A stretch of DNA of 64,000 nt. It comes from Pithys albifrons albifrons. Taxonomy: Eukaryota > Chordata > Aves > Passeriformes > Thamnophilidae. The notes beneath the pieces are model-generated. The model was not told the origin of the DNA. It made no database searches and worked only from the letters and a program-made list of their open reading frames with translations. The position numbers and the translations under genes are program-made. The DNA is taken from the NCBI RefSeq assembly GCF_047495875.1, contig NC_092459.1, positions 42,334,490 to 42,398,489 of the forward strand, read 5' to 3'. Below are positions 51,545 through 63,090 of this stretch, piece by piece (positions within the stretch are counted from its first letter, which is position 1; every line of letters begins with the position of its first letter).

Positions 51545-52364
51545 TGTATTGGGTTTACATGGCAAGGTTCTGGTAGTAAAGGCTTGAAGCAGTGGTTTGT
51601 GCAAAAAGACACAAGAAGCTGCCCTGGCATTTGATAGAATTATTTTCAATTAATTCCAAGACAGTCTTGTCAGCGGCCAAAGCTGAGCCAGACAGTGATC
51701 TTGGTAGTGCCTCTGTGTTAACCTACCTAAGAAAGAATAAAACTGCTGTGCAGTGAGGAGCTGGGGGAGAGGAGTGAGAATATGTGAGAGAAACAGTGCT
51801 GCAGAGACCAAGGTCGATGAAGGAGACAGAGGAGGTCTCTCAGGTACTGGAACACAGATTTCCCTGAAGCCTGTGGTGAAGACCATGGTGAAGCATGTCC
51901 AAGTTGGAGCACGTATCCACCTGCAGCATGTGGAAAATTCCATGTTGGAGCAGCCTCCTGGCAGAAACTACAGCTTGTGGAGATAGGTACTTGGCAGAAA
52001 CAGGTGTTCTGGCTGTACCTGTGACATTGCAAGGGACCCATCAAGGAACAATATGTTGCTGAAGGACTGTGTCCCATGGAAAAGACCTATGCTGGAACTT
52101 TTTTTGAAGAACTGCAGCTCACAGGAAACATCCACATTAGAAAAGTTCATGAAGGACCCCATGCCAGAGCAGAAGAATGTGAGGAGGAAGGAGCAGCAGA
52201 GACAAAACACTGTGAACAGACTGCAAATCCCATTCCTTGTTTCCCTGCTGTGATCTTGACTTATAAGATCTTATTCATATTTTCTCTCCCTGTCCGATTG
52301 AGGGGAGGGAGTGTTAGAGTATCTTGGTGGGCATATGGAAGCTAGCCAAGATCAACCCCCCACA
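51545..52364 (+). mobile_element. ERVL-type solo LTR, 820 bp
   Basis: The element starts tgtattgggtttacatggca and ends gatcaaccccccaca, both typical of an avian ERVL LTR family. The flanks are tttat (51540-51544) and tttaa (52365-52369), a 5-bp duplication with one mismatch. An aataaa-type motif lies at 51736-51742. No internal retroviral genes remain. The short open frames within it are LTR shadows. Confidence 0.85.
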
Positions 52365-55060
52365 TTTAACTACTAAAACTAAAAACACTCAAACCCCACA
52401 CATACATATTTCATTTAATGGCCTTTTTCTGGTTTTGTCTATGTTGGTTATTTTCTTTTGCAATTCAATTTATTTCAAGGAGTTGCTCATGGATGCACTG
52501 TTTGCAAGCAGATACTTCATGAAGTTACACTTGTTATGTTTGTAAGAAAGCAATTTGTGATCTCTGTGCTCATGGCCATGTCAAGGTTTCTGCAGTACAG
52601 GCTGCAAAGAAGCTACAGAAGAGTTTTCTCTGGGAAGATTCACATGTGTACTCTTCTGTATCTAGAAATAAAATACCTCTTTGTTTTTGAAAAATAATGT
52701 ACTTTCCAAGGGTAATATAAAATCACATAATCTTACATGGACTTTCTTCAGATCATATAGTCTGATTTCCATCTAAGTAGAGGCCGTAAAATACTACTTC
52801 TACCCCTGTAACACTATAAATATTTTAGTATTGGTTAGAATGTATTTCTAGAACAGCATCAAATATATATTTAATAAGAAATAGATGGAACTTACTATAA
52901 CTCTCTAACAATTTGAAGGGACTGGTGGTGGGAGGTGGGGTGTGCTCACTTCTAGCATTCTCCATATCATCTCCTCTAAAGCAGAAATAGCCCTGTTCTA
53001 TTTTCTCTTCAATAAAACAACATGGAATTAAATTGAGAGGGATAGCAGCATCTACATAGCCAGTACTGCCCTTAAAATAGCACATGAAATAACACTGGAC
53101 ACTGAAAGAGCATTGAACATTGAAATAACATGTCAAACAACTAATTTTGTCTCTTCTTTGTAATAACAACATTGTGGCTGAAAAATGATACCTGTGTCTG
53201 GACAGCAGTTCTCTGTATCTCATCATAATTTATAAATATATGTTCATCTACCTGTATGAAGGGGAAACTCAAACTGTAACTGTTTAGCAGTGGTAATCTG
53301 TGACTGAGAAATAATCCAGCATGGAATCTAGCATGAAAAGTAGGAAGATCCAACTACCAAATGTGTTACAGTGGCTGGAAGCAAGACTGCCAGAGGTAGG
53401 ATTCCTTGAAAGGGAGTGATTTTTTCCTAAGTAATAAGAAACAGCTGCAGCACTATCTTGTACCTGTCCTGCAATATATGCTCTCAGGGATTACCTTTGG
53501 GTAGCAAAGCTGGGCTGGTGGATAGACTTAAGGGTGGGTTGAGGTGCCTCATGCAGCTGCACAGAGGACTGGTGCAGGTGCAAGTATACATAAGGTATCA
53601 TCTAGAGACACATCTTTGTAGGCTCCTTATGGGACCATTTGTACCAGTGGGACTCTGCCCAATACATTATTCATTATTTTATATTAATATTTAAGCAAAA
53701 CATATTTAATTCACCTCAAAGGGTACCATATATGATCTGACTCCACAAGATTAACAGTGAAGACTGGAGTTGTTAATGAAGCACCATCAGAAGGCTCTTG
53801 TCCTTAGACAAATCCACTCATCCTGTGCAAGGGTCCTATTCAGTGCCAGCAAAACTACTGCTATGCTTCCGCTTAGTCTGAAAAAGAAAATCCTTACCCT
53901 ATGTACATTCAGGGTATATTTTCAGATTAGCATTCCCAAGAAGGGAACACCTTCCAGGACTGCTGAAATAAAAAGTTTTTCAAGTCAAAAAGGCCTTGTT
54001 TTATGACATACATATGAATGTATAATTTGCCTTTATCACTTCAGTTGTGGTTGGGTAGCTATAAATTAATTTTATATTTGCTCAGGTCTGTGTTAAAATG
54101 ATTTCATATCTGTTCAAACAATGAAGAAAAATGGATTTTTTAATGCCTGGAGTCTTCTTAAACACTGTCTCTAAAACTGGATTGAGGAAATACTTTCTTA
54201 AATATCATGCATTCATAAACTTCTTAAATAGTGGCATTTGACTGATATATATAAAATGAGACACAATCACATATGAAGGAAGATTTGCACAGAAACAGAC
54301 ATGCATGAAACAGGGATAGCTAGTTTTCCTTGACTAATAAACTGCAGGAGATAGCTGTGTGTCTACAGACTGTGATCTCTGCATCTTGAAGTAGTTCTGT
54401 GAGACAGTCACATTTCCATGTGAGAGACAGAGAGTTCTTCCTCTAACCCCACATGCCTTTTATATTTCATTTCCCTTACAGAACTAAAGCAAACCAGGAT
54501 AATGTCCTGCCTAGGGTTTTGGAATAAGAACATACAACTTTATAACTTTTGTCATATGTAAAGTTGATGCATCCTCATAACTGCTCTGCTGTCCTGTCAG
54601 TGACTGTAACAATAACAATTTGCCCACAAAGGAGCTCCTTTGCTTTTGAAGTAACCTGAGATCCAATTGCAATAGCGATTCTTCTGGGAACAAGGCAAAC
54701 TGACTGCTCTTCACAGTTTTCATACCCATCAGAAAAAAAATCCAGACCAGATCATTAGCCTTGTCTAAATATACCCTAAAATCTGACATTTAAGAGTCTA
54801 AGTTCTCATTAAAAGTTACAGGAAGGTAATAAAAATTGAAATTAGACAGTATGTCAGTCCACTACATCTTTGCAAGAAAGTAATCTCAAGGTTGAGTAAC
54901 GATGGGATGAGCATGTTAAAAAAATAATAAAAGAAATAAAAAACAAACCGCCACCTCATGTGGTCTTGGGAAAGAATCTAGAGAATATTAGAGTGTTATT
55001 TGCCCTAGTCTCACACTGATGTCAAGTGCCAAACACAGCATTAGCACTCACATTGTCCAG
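52365..55060. other. Unique AT-rich DNA; possible CR1 scrap at 52716-52800
   Basis: No exon recognised. At 52716-52770 the order aatcacataatc ... agatcatatagtctgatttc resembles a decayed CR1 3' end on the minus strand, but the match is weak. Confidence 0.4.
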
Positions 55061-55332
55061 TGTACTGGTCTGGCTAAAACAGAGTTAATTTTCCCCCCAT
55101 GGCAACCCTGATAGTGCTGTGCTTTGCATTGGGACCTGAAAAGGTGTAGATAACACCCCAGGTTTTGGGGCATTGCTGAACAGTGCTGCCACAGCATCAG
55201 AGCTGTCTCTACAACATCTGACCTCCCCATCAGTAGGCTGGGGGTGGGCAAAATCTTGGGATGAAACACAACTTAAACATCTTAAACAGCTGACCCAAAC
55301 TAACTAATTTATACTATATGCTGTCTGCTCAG

Positions 55333-55340
55333 ATATAAAA
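55333..55340 (+). promoter_or_regulatory. LTR TATA box
   Basis: The sequence atataaaa lies 180-190 bp before the agtaaa signal. It fits the core promoter of the LTR. Confidence 0.5.
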
Positions 55341-55520
55341 GCTAAGAAAAAGGAGGAGGAAGGGTGGGCGAAGACATCCATTGTTTATAATATTTGTCTT
55401 CCAGAGCTACCACTATACATGTTGAAGCCCTGTTTCCTGGGAAGTGAGTAGACATGGGTTGCTAAAATATTAGGGTTTTTTCCCTTTACTTGCAAGTGTG
55501 GCATCTTTCACTTTTCCTTC

Positions 55521-55526
55521 AGTAAA
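55521..55526 (+). terminator. LTR polyadenylation signal agtaaa
   Basis: A variant poly-A signal, downstream of the TATA box, in the expected order U3-R-U5. Confidence 0.4.
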
Positions 55527-55636
55527 CTGCCTTATCTCAAAGTTTTTTTTCCATCTTATTTGCTCTCCCTTATTCAGCTCTGGAGGAGATAGAGCAGCTT
55601 GGTGGGCACCTGGCATCCAGGTAGTCAATACACCAT

Positions 55637-58002
55637 ATCTACCTATAGACGATCACACAAGTTTTTGATTAAAAGAGAATCAAGCACTTAAAACTTCTTG
55701 CCTTTCAGACCAGTGAAAAAGATCCCATTCTGTTCAGCATTTCATTGTAAAGATTTAAGATTTCCCCACAACTATTAAAAAAAAATTCAACAGATATCAG
55801 CATATTTCATCAAATAAAAATATTGCTAAGTATTTGGGGGTTTATATTTAATTATTTTACTTTCTAAACTTATTTCCTAGTGGTCACAGATGCTGAGTGG
55901 GTTTTATCTCAGGTAATTAGGTGTTTGCTGGGTATGTATCCTCATATAGACAAGTCATCATAAGCTTGCTTTGTATTCAACAAGGAAAAATAAGCAACGT
56001 TAGGCCCTGAGTCTTTTGAATTATTTTAGACATCTGTTTTAGAGCAAGATAAATCAAGCCAACAAAGTGTCTACTGACTTTGTTGACTGCCTGAAAAGAG
56101 AGGCCAAACGAAGCCCTACACTTCTTAGATGAATCCTGCCCTCTGAGAGATACTATAAGATAAGCACAGGGTTCATGTACGCTGTTTCAAGCATGGCTTC
56201 ATAGTGAATAAATAGATTAGAGTAAAACTGTTCAAAGGCTGCTTATATGTGAAAGGGGAGACCTGAAATGGTAGTTATCATAGAAAATCTGTGTCTGTGT
56301 GTGAGGGAAAGTCAGAAAAAGAACTGAAGGAAGAATGAAATAGTCATCTCAAAGAAGCAAGCTGATGCAAATGGCAGAAAGCAGCAATCAATATTCACAA
56401 CCGTGATCCCACTCAGATGTTGCAAACACATACGGACTGTTTTGGTCCTATTAATGTTGGACAATCACCAACCACAAGGACAGTCAGCTTGTGAAAGTAG
56501 AATGGCTAAAATAAAGGAATGAAATGTATAAAAATGGAAAGCAGAAGCATAAGCTCTTAGCAGCTTATAGTGACAATAGCAAATACTGCCTTCATCTCAT
56601 GCCGTCCCTGAAAGGAATTGTATTCTTCTCCATTTGGATGTTTGGCAGGCACACAATTGCCAGAGCAGACATCATCACTTGTGCCTTTTTTTTATCTAGT
56701 TGGCAGCATTTTCAGCTGTGTTGCAAGACAGTTGTATTTACTTACTTACTTTCTTACTTACTTGTTTACTCTGAAAAACACACTCATGCATGCATCATCA
56801 ATCGTCTTCTATGAGCTTGAGTCAGCTATGGATCCTGAGTGGAGTTGTTGACTCATACTGACATCTAACACATGCATTGTATTACTGTTAAATATTCTTA
56901 CTGACGTTATCATTGTCATAGGGACAGAGTGGGCAGAATGAAGTAGGGTTGTTTGTACCTTAAAATGAAAGCTCAATGCTGTAGGCATTCTGTGTCTGCA
57001 ACACAAAAGGAGGCCTTTAGTCTCCACAAAAGCTGTAGTTACGTAGTTGTTATTGTGACAATTCGTCCATTCTAAAATTGTTCAGCCAAAAACAAGGGGC
57101 ATATCAAAATGAGTCAGAAGGAGCAAAAGCATGAGCTAACCTCACTGTACCAGCTAAATTCTGTAAAAACTCCAGGTCCTGCAACATATGTAGGATTGCT
57201 TGGAGAGAAGAGAAGCAACAGATGTCTTGACTATTTCATTTAACTCTGTGCCTCTCGGTGTGCTCTAAACTTCCCCAGCTATGTTATATAGCTCTGATTT
57301 TTGATAATATCAGAGATACCAGTCTCCAACTCCCCACAGCCCTACCCTCTCTAGCTGTGGGTCCCACCCACTACCCCAGAGAGGATCTCAGTCCCCAGGG
57401 CTGGTGCTGCCCCTGGTGCCTTCCTGGCTGCCCTGCTCCTGGTGGATAGTGGGATAGGTTCTGGCTGGTCCCCTGTATAGGTTTCCAATCCTCAAAGACC
57501 CCTGAGCCCACCTAATGTGAGACAGTGTCATGGATGTTTATGCACTTGGTTTGTTTTCTTAGTTTTCAGTTAAAGATGTCCATTATGACTGGCATAATTG
57601 TAATTCAATTGTGTTGATTTTATTTGGCTTGCCTAGAGCAGCCATTGAATTTTTCAACGAAATTCATTCTGTGGTGCTGGCAACAAGAATATATCCTAAA
57701 ATTGAACTTGAAAAGGAGGAGACCATGTTGTAGAAACCTGGAAAAAATGTTAAAAAAAAAGAGTTGTGAGTTCTGGCAGGCAACAAGTTGAACATAAATC
57801 AGCTGCTGAAGATCTAGTAAATCTCACAATAAACCTTGTATGTAACCATACAAGCTTAATCACGGGAGTACAGCAAAAAGTTGAAGGAGGTGATTTTTCC
57901 CTGAATGTTTGCTTCTCACAATACAAGATGAGTGGGAGCTAGTCATTGTGATGATTAGAGAGTGGAGCAAACAATATATAGTTTGAGACCAAATGAAATT
58001 TG
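55637..58002. other. Unique DNA with a GC-rich island
   Basis: No exon recognised. A GC-rich block lies at about 57330-57500, in strong contrast to its surroundings, and matches no element I know. A (TTAC)n repeat lies at about 56737-56770. Confidence 0.45.
56737..56770. repeat. (TTAC)n tetranucleotide repeat
   Basis: About eight imperfect ttac units (ttacttacttactttcttac). Confidence 0.75.
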
Positions 58003-58386
58003 TTTCCTTACCCTGGAGAAAAGAAGTCTGAGGGAGGTCTTACAGCAGACTTCCACTGAAGAGGGAATGAAGAGGAGATTGAGCAGACGTTCCCCCAGCA
58101 ATGCACAATGAATGGCAAGATACAACAATCACAAGTTTAAGAAGGGGAAATCATGACTGGACAAAAGAAAAAAAAACAACATTTAAACAGAGAGTGTTCA
58201 AGCACTGAAGCAAATTGTGAAGAATGGCTTTAGAATAAAGACCCTCAGAAATATTCATAATTTGATTGGACAAGACTCAGAGAAACCTGGTCTAACTTAG
58301 AGGCCAGCACTGCTTTGAACAGGAAGTTTTCCTAAGTGATCTCCAGGATTCCCTTCCGAACATTCTTTCTTTCTATGACATTTTGA
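58003..58386 (+). mobile_element. Old CR1 LINE 3' fragment
   Basis: It starts ccctggagaaaagaagtctg (the CR1 'agcctggagaagaga' segment) and ends gatctccaggattcccttcc and attctttctttctatgac, the CR1 3' terminus. The middle is diverged and carries an A-rich insertion at about 58167-58177. Confidence 0.8.
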
Positions 58387-61300
58387 TGCCTTTTAGCCCT
58401 GGAATTAAAGAATTGTCCCTTTGACAGCTGTTGCCATTAATATTTATGTGAAATCCCTCAGGAGTTCTTGGCCAGCTACCTTCATCATTGGGCTGGTGAA
58501 ATCAGTCACTTAGCCCACTGGTGACTAGAACACACTGGAACAGACAAACATAATATAATACAAATTAGAGGAAATGATGAAAATTACTTGCATCCTGAAT
58601 TAGTTCGGGGGAAATAAATCATACACATCATTGTAGCTATTCACTGAAAACATCTGTTCAGTAGAAACTAAAAGCAACTAAGATTTTTAATTTTATTAAA
58701 AAGAAATAGAACTCATCAAGAGTCTGACACAGGCATAGATCCTCCTATGATCTGGCCTGTCACTATTTAATTTCTTCTGGTTTTCACTGAAAGGTAAAAG
58801 GAGTGTTACCATTAACTTACTGAGGTAAGACATATTTCAAAGAGTATCTGCAGGATTCATGATGTCTTAATGAACTCAGTAAATAACTTCACTCATTATA
58901 TAATGGTCTGACTATCAGAATTATGGGTTGTTTACTGCCTTGATAATGTGATGGGGTTTTGTTCCAAATGTCAAATGTATATATTCTGCCTTTTCACCAC
59001 ATTTATCTGTAAGTGCTATACACCCTGAATTTCAAAAATTTCCAGGCATATTTATTGTGGGAGTGTAACTTTCTGCTTCCAGTTCCCCTTTCATTTAGAA
59101 TTGCTGATTAGTTACCTCACATTTTAAGATGCTATGCCGTAGAGTGCAAATGATTTCAGGGTAGTTATAAGCTAGATGAAGAGCAGCTGAAAAACAGGTG
59201 TCTGCCTTTTAATTGGATGCTTTGCAAGAAATGAAAAGAAAGTAATGATTGCTGAAGAAGGAAGTTGGATAGAAATCTTTACCTCAATGTGTAAGTGCAC
59301 ACAGTATGTTTGACATTTTACCAAGTCAGTACAAATACCACCTCGTTTCAGAGATTTTAACAAGAGAAATAGAATAATATGTCAGTGAAAGAATAGAATA
59401 CCAACAGACACATGAAAATTTGCATTGAAAAGTGTACACAAGTGGACATGATGTCCTTTATACTATTTAAAATTTGGACACTGTGGAGGAAGCTGAGATC
59501 TGAATTAAATGGTCCATTTTCATCCCAGTCTTGAAGAGGATCTATGTTCAAATGAATAGTAATTCATTATGCTGTGCCCTTCTATTGTTTTTATATGCAG
59601 TTTTAAGCAGCTTGAAGCATGGTATGCTTAACAGCATCAATTAAAGCTTTTCCTTCTAGAATAAACTATACATTCCTCCAAGACAAAAAAGCATTAAACT
59701 TCTGATGAGCAGAGTCCCTTGGCAACCAATAATTTAATTAAGATTTAGCTTTTAAAAAGTATTATGTATTAGGGCCAGAGAGAATTTTCTGGTTTTTTGA
59801 ATATCATTCCTTTTGCTGGAATGGCTCTCCAAAGCCTTGTCGGGAGGCATTCCTGAAAAAACAAACCCTATCAAGTTTATCAGCACACATTCAAAGACAA
59901 GTCCTTTCAGAAAATAAAGAGGATAATCAAGAATTTTTAACCTCATTGAGCTTTTTTAGTTACCTTTAAAATTAGTCAGCATAAAATAGCATAAAACAAC
60001 TTTTCTTTCTGGTCAATTATAACTCTTTCAAATTTCCCAGAAAAACAAACAAACAATTACCCCAAAAGTCAAATGCAAAGCTCAAAACAAAGAAGCGAAC
60101 AAAAAAATGTGTTATAGTTGGAGCCTTCTGACATTTCTCAGCTTTTGTGAGTGCAGAGAACAGAACTGCAGCTTTTGCAGTCTGCAGCTGCCCTTTCTGT
60201 TCCGAGATTGTTATGGAAGGAGGGAGCCTGAAAAATCACATAAGGCTGGGAGTTTAGCTGAAATTGGACTGCTCTGAAAGCCACAGGAGGTCTGGCTTGA
60301 AAAGCACATTTCCATGACATTTTCAGTATTGAATTCTTAAGTTTGCCTTTTCAATCTGAGTAAAAATATTATTTTTCTAGAAAACAAACAAACACATAAA
60401 CATTCAATTTCCTCATCACTTTTTGCAGAACGTATTTAGAACTCTGTGCCAGAGGAGAATGGTTCTAGTGACACCTTTGACAACAGTCTATCATAACATT
60501 GATAGAAATTAATAGAACTAAGGTTATCCACTAATAAGGAAATCTGGGCACACAAATTTGGAAAGCAAGCACATGAATTTTAGCCATTCTAAGGGACTGA
60601 ATAGAGTTACTACTATTTTCTAATGTGTGCAAATATTATTCAAGTATCTATGGAAAGAATAATTTTTCCAGCTAGGAGCTAAAATTTTATGGAATCAGTT
60701 TTTGTTATTCAGAAATAAAACATTTATGGGAGAGGTCTTCACATGGCTTGAGGACAGTCATTAATATAAGGCAATGCAATAAGATCAGCCCTTTCCTCTA
60801 TGTTGACAGGACTAGAGCTTTGCTAGAACAAAAAATTGTCAGTTTGTATCTTGCAGTCTGCCATATAATGTGATATGTACCTAATTCAGCTTCAAACTTC
60901 AGTACTTGAAGTAGAATAACGTTTGGAATTATGACGTCTAAATAGAGATGTCTTCCTGATGATACCTTTAGATCCTATTGATGCCCATACAATAAGGATG
61001 TGGAACTCGATTCTGTTTACTAAAAAAGTTTTCTGGGGTCATTTTAGGTGCCCTACATTACTTTACCTGCCACTCTAGAATACTGTGGGTGCCCTGTAGG
61101 TCTTGTCTCAGATCAACTAGTCACATGACAAGGATCTTGGAAAGCTTCACTTGCCTTTTAGAAATCTGAGTTTGAAGCCACAAGGGAGGCTAAGGTGAAC
61201 AGCTAGAGCACAGGTATAAGTACTTTTACCCTGAAGTATCACATAATAAAAGATACACAGAAAACTCATGGTTTTTTAAAGTGACAGCTGGAGACCTATC

Positions 61301-61399
61301 AGAATGTCTTAGAACATCATTAATAATATTAAGTCATATGTGTAGGCACCTGAATACATTCCTCAGTGCTTATGTAAGATATTGATTTATGCAACATCA
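58387..61399. other. Unique AT-rich non-coding DNA
   Basis: No exon, RNA gene or mobile element recognised over 3 kb. Confidence 0.5.
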
Positions 61400-61560
61400 T
61401 GTTTTAACCCCAGATGGCAACTAAGGACCATGTTGGTGTTCAGTAATTTCACTCCCCACACCACCTCTCCTGTGGGATGAGGAGAATCAGATAAAGGTAA
61501 GATCCATGGCTTGATATAAGAAGAGTAAAAATTGAAATATAGTAATATATGTTAATAGTA

Positions 61561-61600
61561 ATGATGATGAAGATGATGATGATGATGATGATAATAATAA
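61561..61600. repeat. (ATG)n trinucleotide repeat within the LTR
   Basis: About 13 atg/aag/ata units (atgatgatgaagatgatgat and on). It appears to have grown from a short aatgat-rich segment native to this LTR family. Confidence 0.8.
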
Positions 61601-61751
61601 CAGTGGTAATAAAAGGAAGATGACAGAGAGGGAGAGAGGAATAAGTCCCAAGTAAAACAGGTGACTCAGAATGCAGTTACTCAGTGTCTGCTCACTCATG
61701 CCCACTCTGCCCCCAAGCAGTGATTGGCCCCTCTGCAACAACTCCCCACAC

Positions 61752-61759
61752 TTTATATA
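61752..61759 (-). promoter_or_regulatory. LTR TATA box
   Basis: The minus strand reads gtatataaagtgtgggg. Position and orientation fit the U3 of the LTR. Confidence 0.5.
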
Positions 61760-62824
61760 CTAAGCTTGCTGCTCTATAGTATGAAGTATCCCTTTGGCCA
61801 CTTTACGTCATCTGTCCTGGCTATGGTTCCTCTTGGCTTCTTCTGCCCTGCTGGCAGAACATGGGAAACTGAAAAGCCCTTGATTTAGAGTAAACACTAT
61901 TTAGAAACAGCTAAAACATCAGTGTGCTATTAACACTACTATCCAAAGCACGGGTACTAAGAAAAAAATAAATTTCCATCCCAAACCAGTACAGCAAGAT
62001 AAAGACACTCACAAACATTATAAACTTATTCTCTTTAATGATTGACTGGTTGTCTAAAGATATATGAGCTATAATAAAAATCCCCTCTTCAGGGTGCTGA
62101 GAAATATATACTAATTTTGATTATTTTCCACAAAAATGTGAGAGACAAAAATTTCAAAAAAATAGATGATTTTTGTTTTAACATAAGAAGTAAAAGGAAG
62201 AATACTTGAGAATTTTTCCAGCTTCCACATAAATATCACAGATTATTAGTCTATTTTAATCTGTGATCATGGTTTCATAGAGTTTGATGTTATTACCTCA
62301 ATTAAAACAGCTATCAATGAGTAAATAGCAAGGCATTTGTTGACACTTGTTTGATAATTTTTGATAGCATAGTAAATCATTTTGGCCCAAACAACTGAAA
62401 TTGCAATATAACTCTTGCCTTCATCATAACACTTTATTTGAGCAACAATATTAATCATGCTCACTCGTCATTGCAATCTCTTTAAGACATTAATATGCAT
62501 ATATTGTAACAGTTGGAAGTTCTCCTAATTTATTAATAGACCATACTTTCTCTTTTCTAATCCATTCTCTAAATGACTGAAGAGATCTGAAAGTGGCAGT
62601 CTCCAAGAGTTCTAGATAAATTAATATTCACAAATTTTATAAAGCAGTTTCACTAGGAACCGATCTGGCAGAATTCATTCTTTGTGCATAATTGTCTCTA
62701 TCAGATCCATAACTTGCTTACTCAACAATTTATTTAAAAAATGTAATGAATAAAAAAGATTTCTCACAGCTTCTAAAAACTGATTGAGGAATAGGGAAAC
62801 AGAACAAATGGCATATGTAATCAC

Positions 62825-62870
62825 TCAAAATTGTTGTGTATTGTTGTTCAAAATTGTTATATATTGTTGC
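62825..62870. repeat. 23-bp tandem duplication, two full units and a partial third
   Basis: Units starting tcaaaattgttgtgtattgt (62825) and tcaaaattgttatatattgt (62848), then tcaaaatta at 62871. Three mismatches between units. Confidence 0.8.
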
Positions 62871-62974
62871 TCAAAATTAGAAACAGCTCACCATGGAAAA
62901 GACAGTTATTCAACTAGGTTGAAAACTTAACATACTAGCTTCCCAGAATATCATTATATCTACATTCCTAGTGT

Positions 62975-63090
62975 TTATTTGGTTTGTTAGGGTTTTTTTT
63001 TTTGTTTGTATTGTTTGGAGGGGTGGTTGTTGGGGTATTATTTTTGCTTTTAGTTTTTCCCCTTTTATTGCTTTTTTTTCTTTTTTTTTC
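62975..63090. repeat. T/G-rich low-complexity tract
   Basis: Runs of T broken by gg, tgttg and ggggtgg. No gene or element structure seen. Confidence 0.6.

Larger units (their letters stand above)
55061..55636 (+). mobile_element. ERVL-type solo LTR, about 576 bp
   Basis: It starts tgtactggtctggc followed by aacagagttaattttcc, the known bird ERVL LTR opening in slightly mutated form. It ends with ggtgggcacctggcatccag and a decayed terminal part. A TATA box atataaaa lies at 55333-55340 and an agtaaa signal at 55521-55526, both in plus orientation. I find no clear target duplication, so the right edge is approximate by a few bases. Confidence 0.82.
61400..61993 (-). mobile_element. ERVL-type solo LTR, about 594 bp, minus strand
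   Basis: The plus strand starts tgttttaaccccagatggca and ends tcccaaaccagtaca, which is the reverse complement of an avian ERVL LTR beginning tgtactggtttggga. Internal landmarks in order are ccctttggccactttacgtc (61790 region), agcccttgatttagagtaaa and taaaacatcagtgtgctatt. A minus-strand TATA box lies at 61752-61759. No target duplication is convincing. The (ATG)n repeat at 61561-61600 lies in the part of the LTR that is naturally aatgat-rich. Confidence 0.87.

Noticed and set aside
52076..52345. An 89-residue plus-strand frame rich in Glu and Ala
   Set aside because: It lies within the ERVL-type solo LTR at 51545-52364.
52716..52800. A CR1 3' end on the minus strand
   Set aside because: A few words match (agatcatatagtctgatt), but the order is too decayed for a firm call; it is kept only as a remark in the region entry.
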